Positions 1-7,796 of a stretch of DNA of 20,103 bases are shown here, in pieces. The stretch's first letter is position 1, and each line of letters opens with the position of its first letter. The notes under the pieces are model-generated. The model searched no databases, had not been told where the DNA came from, and saw nothing but the letters and a program-made list of their open reading frames with translations. The stretch is from an uncultured Desulfotignum sp. Its GTDB lineage: Bacteria > Desulfobacterota > Desulfobacteria > Desulfobacterales > Desulfobacteraceae. The translations under genes and the position numbers were made by a program. The stretch lies in contig CALGAJ010000001.1 of the NCBI GenBank assembly GCA_937951975.1, positions 1-20,103 on the forward strand, given 5' to 3'.

Positions 1-207
1 CTGACCGGCATGGCCTGGGTGAAGCTTGTCAGTCTGGCCGGCCTGGCTGTCACCGGAAGTGTCATGGTGGTGAAAAACCTGTCCGGCGTATATTTTTCCC
101 ACACCATGATTATCTTTCTGGATCTGCTGCACCTGCTTTTCTGCATGATTCTGCTGGGGGCCACCCTGTATTCAAAAATCCGAAAACGAACATGGATCGC
201 CCTGTAA
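1..207 (+). CDS. C-terminal end of an unidentified small membrane protein (partial)
   Basis: The reading frame is open from the first base of the window and ends at TAA 205-207, so only the last 68 residues are present. It holds two hydrophobic stretches: one around the Val/Leu/Ala-rich segment encoded near 10-75, and one around IIFLDLLHLLFCMILLGATL, encoded near 109-168. A short basic tail (KIRKR) follows. This fits the last two transmembrane helices of an inner-membrane protein with a cytoplasmic C-terminus. I do not recognise a family motif and assign no function. The gene converges on the GlmS-like gene, with 17 bases between the two stop codons. Confidence 0.6.
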   Translation: MTGMAWVKLVSLAGLAVTGSVMVVKNLSGVYFSHTMIIFLDLLHLLFCMILLGATLYSKIRKRTWIAL

Positions 208-239
208 CAGATATCAGGCCCCGATCATCTGATTTTTTT
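208..239 (+). terminator. Probable intrinsic terminator after the partial membrane protein
   Basis: Directly after the TAA, CAGATATC (208-215) pairs with GAT-C-ATCTG (223-231) around a loop AGGCCCC. The stem is 8 bp with one bulged C. An A and seven T (233-239) follow. The AT-rich stem makes it a modest terminator. Its 3' half lies inside the last codons of the convergent minus-strand gene. Confidence 0.45.
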
Positions 240-3200
240 GATGATGGCCGCCACCACCTGCTCCGCAGTTTCTCCGAACAAAGTTTCCACCGGCACCAGA
301 TTGAGAAACTTGTCATCCCACATGATGTTCTCGCTTTCCAGAATCCAGTCCTTGAGCCGGGGATATTTGCCGCCCAATGCCTTGATTTTCTTCAGCAGAG
401 AGACGGATCCCGAGGGTTTGAAATCCACGTTCAAAGACAGGATATATTCAATGATGTTGGACGTGTCCGATGATGCGGACAAAACCGGGATCACCAGAAT
501 GTTTTTTTTGTCTTTCCGGCCTTTGCCGATGTAGACATTGCCTTCCCGGACAATAATGTTCTTGGTGCCTTTGAGCTGGGGATCGGTTTCCACCCGGGAG
601 GTTTCATTGACCAGGATGCCGGTTTTTTCCAACACATGGATACGGGTCTCGGGCGTGACGTCCCCCAGAAGGTTGAGTCCGGTGATCCGGTACAGCAGCC
701 CGCCGTTGACCCGGGCGATCACTTCCTGGAGATGTTTGATGACCAGCACGTTTTTGTTGGTGATCTGGGAGATCTGAATATCATGGCGGGCCAGCTCGTC
801 AAACACCAGACCCTGAAACGTCTCCTTGATCCGGCTGGTGCCCCCGGTCACGGTTTTGGCCTGATGCTTGATGGCATCCACCGGACGGGCCATGTTGTTG
901 ATGGACCGGTGCAGGTACTTGAAAAACGTGTCCAGCATGTTGCCCGGCGTTCCTTTGGTCAGAAAATCGATTTCAAAGTCCGATACCGGCAGCCTTCCGG
1001 ATAGATATTTGAGCAGCAGCGTGATGTTGGTGACATTGTCCAGCCCCATGGCGGAAGGAAATCCGTTTTCCCGTCGTTTTTTTGTGAAACGATTGTAAAA
1101 TTCGGCAATATGTTCCCTGAATTTTTTTTCCAGAATCACTTCATATTCATTATGGCCCTGGGCAATGTACTCATCCAGGATTTCCTGGACCCGGGTCCGG
1201 CATTCATACATGAACCGGGACCCTTCATTGATGGCAAGGGCGGCATAATAACCCCACAGATGTCCCACCAGGGTATTGAGTATCGGTGCGTAAGGTTCGC
1301 TGATTTCAGGGACCTTGAACACGTCCGCCGCATACAGGTCGAACCGGTCCTCGCCCTGGGTGGTAATGACAATGGGTGTTGCCTTGTGGGCATGGAAAAT
1401 AGCGGTATCTTTCACAATATCCGCTCGAACACTTTCCCTTGTCCCTGCGGCGCAAACGAGGATCAACGGCTCAGAGGACAGATCAATGTGTTTTTTGTCT
1501 TCCACGTAATCTGAAGAAATCGTTTTGTAGCACAGTTCAGACAGTTTAATGCGGATCTCGTCGGCAGCGGTTTTGTTGGCGCCGGACCCCACCGTGGCCC
1601 AGTAGTTTTTGGAAATGGCCACACGGTCAGCCGATGCATGGATCTCGTCTTGCAGGGTCAGAACCGTGCGCATTTTGTCCGGGATCGCTTGCAGTTCCTG
1701 AATTTCCCGGGTGATGTATTCCGCCGATCTGGCTCCGGTGATCCCGGCCATGTACAGACCCAGTACCGCACCGGCGGTGAGCTGGGCGTAAAACGCTTTG
1801 GTGGAGGCCACTGACATCTCAATGTCCCGGCCGGAACTGGTGTAGAACACCCCGTCCACCTTGAAGGTGAGATCGGAGTCCCGGCGGTTGACAATGGCCA
1901 GGGTCCGGGCTCCGGCCGCCCGGATCATGTCCACGGTCCGGTTGGTATCCGTGGTGGTGCCGGACTGGCTGATGGCCACCACCAGGGTGTTGGACATGGC
2001 TGTGTCGGAGTCGTCGGATTCATTCATGCAGAAACCGGACATTTCAGAGGACTTCAACGCCCGGATATCGCATGCAGAATCTTTCAGATAGGTGTTGAGC
2101 AGATCCGCACAGCCCCGGGCGGCGATACCGGCAGTTCCCTGTCCGATGAAAAAGATTTTTTTCAGTTTTCCGGATACCAGGTCCGCCTGAATAAACCCGG
2201 GCATGACGGATTCCGGCAGTCGGATTTGAAGAAGCCCGGACTCCGGATTTCTGAAAAATGTGTTTTCCAGGGTTTTTTCCACGGAAACCGGCGCTTCATT
2301 GATCTCTTTTAAAAAATAATGGGCAAATCCCTGGCGGTCGATATCCCGGGCTGTGATCTGACTGGTTCTCACATCCGCCCGGGTGATCTCAAGGATCTGT
2401 CCGTCATAGAAAAAGGATTGAATCCCGTCAAGGCCGCCGGGGGATTTCTGGTCCAGGATCACGATCTGGCCGGATTCACCCCCGTTGAGCTTGATGTATT
2501 CAACCGTTTCCTCCACGACCCCGTACAGTTCAGATGCGGCAATGTAGCGATCCGGGGCGATTCCCACAAAAATTGCCTGCCCACTGCCTTTCTGGGCCAG
2601 GAACAGTTTGCCCGGGGCCAGGTCGGTGTGCATGGAAATGGCATGGGATCCGTCAAAATCATTGACCGCCTGCCGGAACGCGTCTTCAATGGATGCGCCC
2701 TGTTTCAGATAATGCTGGATCTGCAAGGGAATCAGTTTGGTGTCCGTATTGATCTGGGGATGAATTTTGTCATACAGGGCTTCATATTCGGTCTTGAGTT
2801 CCAGATAATTGTCAATATCCCCGTTGAGGCATACATGTATGATTCCGGTGGTCTGGATCTCCTTGTCCGCCGGGGTGTTGTCCACAGGATGGCAGTTGGC
2901 TTCCGTGATGTCTCCGACAGAGGCCCATCGGGTATGGGCACTCACCGAGAGGGTGTCAAAATTGAATCCGGCCAGAGCCTGAAGAATCAGGTCGTTTCGA
3001 ATCTGGGTTCTGATAAATGCGATATTGTCCCCTAATGCTCCGATTTCAGCGGCAAATTTATAAACAAACGAAATGGCGGTCTGGTCGGGGTTGTCTGAAA
3101 TCGGGTCATTGAGGTTGATGCAGTTGTTGGTCAGAATGTCCCGATTGGTCCGTTGTTTTAAAAGGCCGGACAGTCCGGCTTTGGAAAGATACGCTTTGAA

Positions 3201-3929
3201 CCGGTTGAATTCAGATGAATTCAGGGTGAACAGCACGGAAATGCCTGCGGAATCACGTCCCCGGACCTCCAGCCGGTCCATGCTGTTGAGCACGGCATTG
3301 ATGCGCTGAAAGATCTTCAGATTATCGGCCGGGTTGCTTTTGAACAGATCGGGCGGCATCAGATCGGTAATGGCGGAAATATTGCCCAGCACCTCTTTCT
3401 CCAGGCACCAGTGGATGTCTTTGAGTTTTTCCAGGCGATCAGAGATGATTTCCACGGTCCGGGGCGGCAGGGTTGGTTTTGTCCGGGTGAACCGTTCCTG
3501 CCACTGGGCGATGATTTCAGAAACCGTATGCGCCATCCGGGTCAGGGCCTGAATCTGCGCGGGGTCGAAAAACAGGGAGTTAAATGCGGCTTCCTGTTTC
3601 AAGGCCCGGCCGGATTCCCAGATAAGGGTTAACATGTCGTCTGTCGGGCAGAACCGGTCCGGGTCGGAAAAAAAGGATTCAGGATCGGATTCCGTCATCA
3701 GGGCGGACAGATGGTCGATCCCGTCTTGCAGTGTACCGGTTTGTTCAGATGCAGACGTCCGGCCTTTGAAAGCGACCAGTGCACAGATGCCGCAGCAAAG
3801 GCAATTGGGCATGCGGGGAAACAGCACAAGGGTATTTGCACAAACCTGGTCCAGGGATTTTCCCACCTGGATATGGTGGAAAACCCGGACAAAGATCTGT
3901 TTGAAAACAACAAACATCCGGGGCAGCAT
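225..3929 (-). CDS. Giant GlmS-like protein: class II glutamine amidotransferase plus two SIS domains, with insertion and C-terminal extension
   Basis: At 1234 residues this is about twice the length of GlmS (~610), which makes glucosamine-6-phosphate from fructose-6-phosphate and glutamine. Amidotransferase motifs: CGI at 46-48, RLEVRGRDSAGI 219-230, HTRWASVG 332-339, NG 369-370 and TDTKLI 395-400. R334, W335, H347, N369-G370 and D396 match GlmS active-site positions; the GlmS Thr76/His77 positions are S337/V338. SIS1 carries SQSGTTTDT (654-662) and SVASTKAF (706-713). SIS2 spans about 775-910, and K795, E798 and H814 have the spacing of GlmS Lys485, Glu488 and His504. Residues ~50-215 are a helical insertion. 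The GlmS C-terminal signature is absent, replaced by ~300 unrecognised residues. The start is fixed by GGAGG four bases upstream of ATG 3929; the in-frame ATG at 3812 (MPNCLC) is less likely. It follows the transpeptidase gene by 64 bases. An aldose/amino-sugar role is likely, but the exact reaction is unknown. Confidence 0.85.
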   Translation of the reverse strand: MLPRMFVVFKQIFVRVFHHIQVGKSLDQVCANTLVLFPRMPNCLCCGICALVAFKGRTSASEQTGTLQDGIDHLSALMTESDPESFFSDPDRFCPTDDMLTLIWESGRALKQEAAFNSLFFDPAQIQALTRMAHTVSEIIAQWQERFTRTKPTLPPRTVEIISDRLEKLKDIHWCLEKEVLGNISAITDLMPPDLFKSNPADNLKIFQRINAVLNSMDRLEVRGRDSAGISVLFTLNSSEFNRFKAYLSKAGLSGLLKQRTNRDILTNNCINLNDPISDNPDQTAISFVYKFAAEIGALGDNIAFIRTQIRNDLILQALAGFNFDTLSVSAHTRWASVGDITEANCHPVDNTPADKEIQTTGIIHVCLNGDIDNYLELKTEYEALYDKIHPQINTDTKLIPLQIQHYLKQGASIEDAFRQAVNDFDGSHAISMHTDLAPGKLFLAQKGSGQAIFVGIAPDRYIAASELYGVVEETVEYIKLNGGESGQIVILDQKSPGGLDGIQSFFYDGQILEITRADVRTSQITARDIDRQGFAHYFLKEINEAPVSVEKTLENTFFRNPESGLLQIRLPESVMPGFIQADLVSGKLKKIFFIGQGTAGIAARGCADLLNTYLKDSACDIRALKSSEMSGFCMNESDDSDTAMSNTLVVAISQSGTTTDTNRTVDMIRAAGARTLAIVNRRDSDLTFKVDGVFYTSSGRDIEMSVASTKAFYAQLTAGAVLGLYMAGITGARSAEYITREIQELQAIPDKMRTVLTLQDEIHASADRVAISKNYWATVGSGANKTAADEIRIKLSELCYKTISSDYVEDKKHIDLSSEPLILVCAAGTRESVRADIVKDTAIFHAHKATPIVITTQGEDRFDLYAADVFKVPEISEPYAPILNTLVGHLWGYYAALAINEGSRFMYECRTRVQEILDEYIAQGHNEYEVILEKKFREHIAEFYNRFTKKRRENGFPSAMGLDNVTNITLLLKYLSGRLPVSDFEIDFLTKGTPGNMLDTFFKYLHRSINNMARPVDAIKHQAKTVTGGTSRIKETFQGLVFDELARHDIQISQITNKNVLVIKHLQEVIARVNGGLLYRITGLNLLGDVTPETRIHVLEKTGILVNETSRVETDPQLKGTKNIIVREGNVYIGKGRKDKKNILVIPVLSASSDTSNIIEYILSLNVDFKPSGSVSLLKKIKALGGKYPRLKDWILESENIMWDDKFLNLVPVETLFGETAEQVVAAIIKKIR

Positions 3930-3965
3930 AAAACCTCCGTTAGGTGATTGAAATTGAATCCGTTT

Positions 3966-3991
3966 AAAAAAAAAGAGTGCCTGAAGACACC
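3966..3991 (-). terminator. Weak candidate terminator or attenuator between the transpeptidase and GlmS-like genes
   Basis: Read on the minus strand, just after the transpeptidase TGA, a short hairpin GGTGT-CTTCAG-GCACT (with G-T wobbles) is followed by TC and nine T (3966-3974). The stem is only about 5 bp. It could trim transcription before the GlmS-like gene rather than stop it. No strong separate promoter is visible for that gene. Confidence 0.3.
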
Positions 3992-3993
3992 GA

Positions 3994-5373
3994 TCAGCCG
4001 GCTGATGCGGAAGATGTAAAATACTGTTTTATGATGGATCGGGCATGGGACGCAGCCCGGGTGCCGATGTATTCTCCATGTCCCACCATAACGGAGAACG
4101 TGATGGCCCGGGGCCCGTTTTTTTCTTTGGCAAATCCGGTGAACCAGTCATATTTGATGGTATGTTCCCGATTGGACAAAGAGCCGGTTTTCCCGCCGAT
4201 GGCCAGTTTGGACAATACATTGTCCCGGGAAAAAGACCCAAAGGATTTTCTGGCAGTGCCCTGGACGACGGTTTTTTCCATCAGGCCCATCATGGCAGAT
4301 GCGGATTCTGCCGTCATGGCGGTGACGGACCGGATCGGCGTATGCCGGTAAATGGCATTCCCATCCACATCTGTGACATGACTGATCACCGCCGGCACAA
4401 CGGTTTGCCCTTTATTGAGCAACGGAGTGATCATCATGGCCCCGAACAGCGGAGAGATCAGGGTGTCCCGATTGAATCCGCATCCGAGTTCCGCCAGATG
4501 GAATTCATTGTCTTCCACATGAAACCGTCCGGTGTCAAACACCAGGTCCGAGTCCGGGGCCTGGTTGAATCCAAAAGCCTGCGCATATGCGGATAAGTGT
4601 TCCCGGCCCAGGTATTGCTGACCCAGTTTGCCGAAAACCGGGTTGATGGATTGTGCAAATGCGTTTTCAAGAGAAACCTTGACCGTGTATTTGTTTTTTA
4701 CATCCTTGAGCTGCCGTTTGTACAAGGTGTATTTGTTGCCGTTGAAAAACAGGGGGGTTTGAGGAGAAAAATCGAGCACATCCAGGGCCGCAGCCGCCGT
4801 GACGATCTTGAATATGCTGGCAGCCGGATACACGGCCCGGGTGCAGGGATTGGCATCTTTGTCTTCCAGATCAAATCCGGCCATGGCCAGGATGTGCCCC
4901 TGATACCCGTCCATGACCACCATGGCGATCTGTGTGGGCTTGCCCCGGGTCAATGTTTTCAGGTGATCCAGGGTGGCATTGAGAAATCCGGTCAGATTCC
5001 CGTCCAGATATGTCGCCACCTGAACAATGCCCTGGGGGGTTTCCATTGGAAAAACGCTCCGGTCCGCGTTCACCAGATCCTCATCCCGGATCATTTCCCT
5101 GATCTGGGGCAGGGTCAGAGGGACCGGTTTTTTCAATGCAGGCGTGGAAACCGTTGAAGCGGTTTGTTCCATGTCATTGGAACCGGATAAAAAAACAGTG
5201 AAAACGGTCCATCCTCCGGCAATAGCCCCGATAATCAGGCAGAAGACCAGAAACGGTTTGCCCCATTTTTGGATAAACGATTTTTTCCTTTGGGCAAGCA
5301 GGTAGGATGCCTGTTGTCTGCGCCAGGAATTTCCCTGTCTGAATGTGGTCCGCTCCAAAGTGCCTTTAAGCAT
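3994..5373 (-). CDS. Monofunctional penicillin-binding protein (class B-like transpeptidase)
   Basis: This 459-residue protein cross-links peptidoglycan as a D,D-transpeptidase in the periplasm, anchored in the inner membrane. It has a basic cytoplasmic N-terminus (1-37), one transmembrane helix (about 38-63) and a periplasmic catalytic domain. All three penicillin-binding motifs are present: SxxK as S186-I-F-K189 within YPAASIFK, SxN as S242-I-N244, and KTG as K395-T396-G397 followed by S398. There is no glycosyltransferase domain. The segment before the transpeptidase domain is too short for the usual large PBP2/PBP3 dimerisation domain, so it resembles compact PbpA-type proteins. It starts 9 bases after the metG stop, so it is probably co-transcribed. 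The upstream Shine-Dalgarno is weak (GAGA), which suggests coupling to metG translation. Specialised cell-wall roles, such as a beta-lactam sensor, cannot be excluded. Confidence 0.9.
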   Translation of the reverse strand: MLKGTLERTTFRQGNSWRRQQASYLLAQRKKSFIQKWGKPFLVFCLIIGAIAGGWTVFTVFLSGSNDMEQTASTVSTPALKKPVPLTLPQIREMIRDEDLVNADRSVFPMETPQGIVQVATYLDGNLTGFLNATLDHLKTLTRGKPTQIAMVVMDGYQGHILAMAGFDLEDKDANPCTRAVYPAASIFKIVTAAAALDVLDFSPQTPLFFNGNKYTLYKRQLKDVKNKYTVKVSLENAFAQSINPVFGKLGQQYLGREHLSAYAQAFGFNQAPDSDLVFDTGRFHVEDNEFHLAELGCGFNRDTLISPLFGAMMITPLLNKGQTVVPAVISHVTDVDGNAIYRHTPIRSVTAMTAESASAMMGLMEKTVVQGTARKSFGSFSRDNVLSKLAIGGKTGSLSNREHTIKYDWFTGFAKEKNGPRAITFSVMVGHGEYIGTRAASHARSIIKQYFTSSASAG

Positions 5374-5382
5374 AACAATGTC

Positions 5383-6942
5383 TCAATTTTTGGGTTTTTT
5401 GGGGACATCCACCCGGGGAAACAGGCTGTCCGGTTTTTCAAGACAGGCCCCGGCAGACATCTGTCCCCATTTTCCGATTTCTTTCAAAGGAAAAAAACCG
5501 GTTTCCGGCAGGATCATACACAATCCCCGGAGCATTTTGGTGCTGGTCTCCGGCATTACAGGATAGATCAGGCAGGCCACGGTGCGTAATCCTTCCAGCA
5601 GATTTCCGATGACCGATTCCAGTCGGGGATGTTGTCTGGGGTCCTTGGCCAGGCCCCAGGGTTCATGGGTATCGATATATTTGTTCATGCGGGAGACAAG
5701 TCCCCAGACCGCTTCCACCCCTTTGTGGAATTCATACGCGGTCATGGCGTTTTTGAATTGTTGAATGGTCGTTTGCGCATCTGTTTCCAGGGATAGATCG
5801 GGAAAATCCGCCCCATTGGGGTCCGGGACCCGGCCTTTGAAATATTTCAGGTTCATGGACAATACCCGGGAAAACAGATTGCCCAGGTCATTGGCCAGAT
5901 CCGAGTTGATCCGGGATACCAGCACATCTTCGGTAAAGTTGGCATCCAGTCCGAACACCATCTCCCGCATCAGAAAATACCTGAACGCATCCACCCCGTA
6001 CCGGTCGGTGACGGCAACCGGATCCGTGACATTGCCGATGGATTTGGACATCTTGCTGCCGGACACGTTCCAGAATCCATGGACATTCAACCCGTTGTAT
6101 ATGTCGATGCCCGCCGCCTTGAGCATGATGGGCCAGTAGATGCCGTGGGGTTTGATGATGTCTTTGGCCACAAAATGCCGGGCCGAGGGCCAGAACTTTT
6201 TGAACAAAGGCCCGTCCGGATATCCCAGGGCCGAGATGTAGTTGGTCAGCGCGTCAAACCACACATATGTGACAAAATTTTCGTCAAAAGGCAGGGTGAT
6301 TCCCCAGGTGAGCCGGGATTTGGGCCGGGAGATGCACAGATCCTCCAAAGGTTCTTTTAAAAATGAGAGAATTTCGGTTTCATACTGCTTCGGGTGGATA
6401 AATCCGGGATGGGCTTTGATGTGATCGATCAGCCAGTCCTGATATCGGCTCATTTTGAAAAAATAATTGGATTCCTTGATGGCGGAAGGTGCCACCCCGT
6501 GGTCCGGGCATTTGCCGTCCACAAGCTCCCGTTCCTGATAGAATCGTTCACACCCGAAACAGTACAATCCTTCATAGCTGGAAAAATAGATGTCCCCCTG
6601 GTCATGAATCCGGGTCAGCAGCTGTTCCACCACCCGGATATGGTCGGGCTGGGTGGTGCGGATGAACTGATTGTTTGCCACATTGAGCCGGGGCCACAGG
6701 TCCTGGAACAGACGGCTGATTTTATCCACATATTCCCGGGGACTCTGCTGCTCTTTGTCCGCGGCCTGAACAATCTTGTCTCCATGTTCATCCGTGCCGG
6801 TGAGAAAATAGGTGTCATATCCGTCCATCTGCTTGAACCGGGTGGCCACATCTGTGGCAATGGTGGTGTAGGCATGTCCTAAATGCGGCTTGGCATTAAC
6901 ATAATATATGGGGGTGCTGAAAAACTGTGCAGGTGTTTCCAT
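5383..6942 (-). CDS. metG: Methionyl-tRNA synthetase
   Basis: Cytoplasmic class I enzyme that charges tRNA-Met with methionine using ATP. The call is 519 residues. Visible features are the HIGH motif as HLGH (20-23), the KMSKS motif at 297-301, and a zinc knuckle in the connective region (C128, C131, C145 and probably H148), resembling the single-zinc Thermus-type enzyme. An anticodon-binding domain contains the conserved EPWGLAK segment. There is no C-terminal EMAP/Trbp111-type tRNA-binding domain, which explains the short length. ATG at 6942 is preferred because AGGA lies about 8 bases upstream. An in-frame GTG at 6975 would add 11 residues but falls in a hairpin and lacks a good ribosome site. 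It follows ricT by 48 bases and precedes the transpeptidase gene by 9. Confidence 0.97.
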   Translation of the reverse strand: METPAQFFSTPIYYVNAKPHLGHAYTTIATDVATRFKQMDGYDTYFLTGTDEHGDKIVQAADKEQQSPREYVDKISRLFQDLWPRLNVANNQFIRTTQPDHIRVVEQLLTRIHDQGDIYFSSYEGLYCFGCERFYQERELVDGKCPDHGVAPSAIKESNYFFKMSRYQDWLIDHIKAHPGFIHPKQYETEILSFLKEPLEDLCISRPKSRLTWGITLPFDENFVTYVWFDALTNYISALGYPDGPLFKKFWPSARHFVAKDIIKPHGIYWPIMLKAAGIDIYNGLNVHGFWNVSGSKMSKSIGNVTDPVAVTDRYGVDAFRYFLMREMVFGLDANFTEDVLVSRINSDLANDLGNLFSRVLSMNLKYFKGRVPDPNGADFPDLSLETDAQTTIQQFKNAMTAYEFHKGVEAVWGLVSRMNKYIDTHEPWGLAKDPRQHPRLESVIGNLLEGLRTVACLIYPVMPETSTKMLRGLCMILPETGFFPLKEIGKWGQMSAGACLEKPDSLFPRVDVPKKPKN

Positions 6943-6963
6943 GGCGCTTCCTGTGTCATTACT

Positions 6964-6986
6964 GCCCTGTCTCACGATGACAGGGC
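6964..6986 (-). promoter_or_regulatory. metG: Stem-loop in the ricT-metG intergenic leader
   Basis: GCCCTGTC (6964-6971) and GACAGGGC (6979-6986) form a perfect 8-bp stem around a 7-base loop, between the ricT stop and the metG start. No T-run follows on the minus strand, so it is not a standard terminator. It could be an mRNA processing or stability element, or a modulator of metG translation; function is inferred only. Confidence 0.4.
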
Positions 6987-6990
6987 GGGG

Positions 6991-7785
6991 TTAATCGGCC
7001 GGCCGTATGTCAGACAATGCGGCTTCGATTTCCGTGTTGTCGTCCATTCTGACGGTGACCGTCTGTTTGAGAATATTCTGGCGGATCACTTTGCCTGTGC
7101 CCTGGGTCAGAGTCAATGGTTTTCCAATCCGGGGCATTTTTTTTTTCAAGTGCTGATAGGTCTGATTTTCAAATGTCAGACAGCACATGAGCCGTCCGCA
7201 AACCCCGGATATTTTGGTGGGGTTTAAGGACAGGCCCTGCTCCTTGGCCATTTTGATGGAAATGGGTTCAAAATTGTGCATGAATGAAGAACAGCAGAAT
7301 TCCCGTCCGCATTTTCCGATACCGCCATAATGTTTTGACAGGTTCCGGATTCCCACCTGGCGCATCTCGATACGCAGGTTGTATTCTTTGACCAGCAGCT
7401 TGATCAATTGCCTGAAATCCACCCGGCCGTCCGCCGTATAAAAAAAAGTGAGCTTGTTTCTGTCAAACGTGCTTTCGACACAAAACAGATTCATCTGCAG
7501 ATTCAGTTTGCTGATGCACTGATTGCAGAACGCATGGGCCTCGGCTTCCAGGGCCATGAGTTTCTGCCGCCGGACAAAATCATCCCGGGTGGCAATGCGG
7601 ATGACCTGTTTGAGGTTTCTGTCGCCGGCATCGGTTTCCTCCGGCGGTTTTACCACCACACCAAACCCTAAGCCCTGTTCGGTTTCAACAATCACCCGGT
7701 CATCCATTTCAAGGGCAAGTTCCCGGCTGTCGAAATCATAAATCTTGCCGGCCGGTTTGAATCGAACACCTGTTACATGGGTCAT
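6991..7785 (-). CDS. ricT: RicT/YaaT-type PSP1-domain protein
   Basis: 264-residue cytoplasmic protein of the PSP1 C-terminal-domain family. In Bacillus subtilis, RicT (YaaT) works with RicA and RicF in an Fe-S-containing complex that affects RNase Y-dependent mRNA processing. The family hallmarks are two cysteine clusters, CGREFCC (159-165) and CGRLMCC (196-202), with a further C87-x2-C90 pair. The position directly after holB, 11 bases away, is the common holB-ricT arrangement in many bacteria. A clear AAGGA sits about 9 bases before ATG 7785. RicA and RicF are not encoded here, so a Bacillus-like complex cannot be assumed. RNA metabolism or Fe-S-linked regulation is the best guess for this Gram-negative host. 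Confidence 0.9.
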   Translation of the reverse strand: MTHVTGVRFKPAGKIYDFDSRELALEMDDRVIVETEQGLGFGVVVKPPEETDAGDRNLKQVIRIATRDDFVRRQKLMALEAEAHAFCNQCISKLNLQMNLFCVESTFDRNKLTFFYTADGRVDFRQLIKLLVKEYNLRIEMRQVGIRNLSKHYGGIGKCGREFCCSSFMHNFEPISIKMAKEQGLSLNPTKISGVCGRLMCCLTFENQTYQHLKKKMPRIGKPLTLTQGTGKVIRQNILKQTVTVRMDDNTEIEAALSDIRPAD

Positions 7786-7796
7786 TGAAATTTTCC

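Noticed and set aside
2319..3035. 238-codon plus-strand open frame opposite the GlmS-like gene
   Set aside because: It is antisense to the conserved amidotransferase motifs and has no plausible family.
3812..3929. Restarting the GlmS-like gene at ATG 3812 so that Cys is near the N-terminus
   Set aside because: The ATG at 3929 has an excellent GGAGG site, and even the shorter form leaves five residues after Met before the CGI cysteine.
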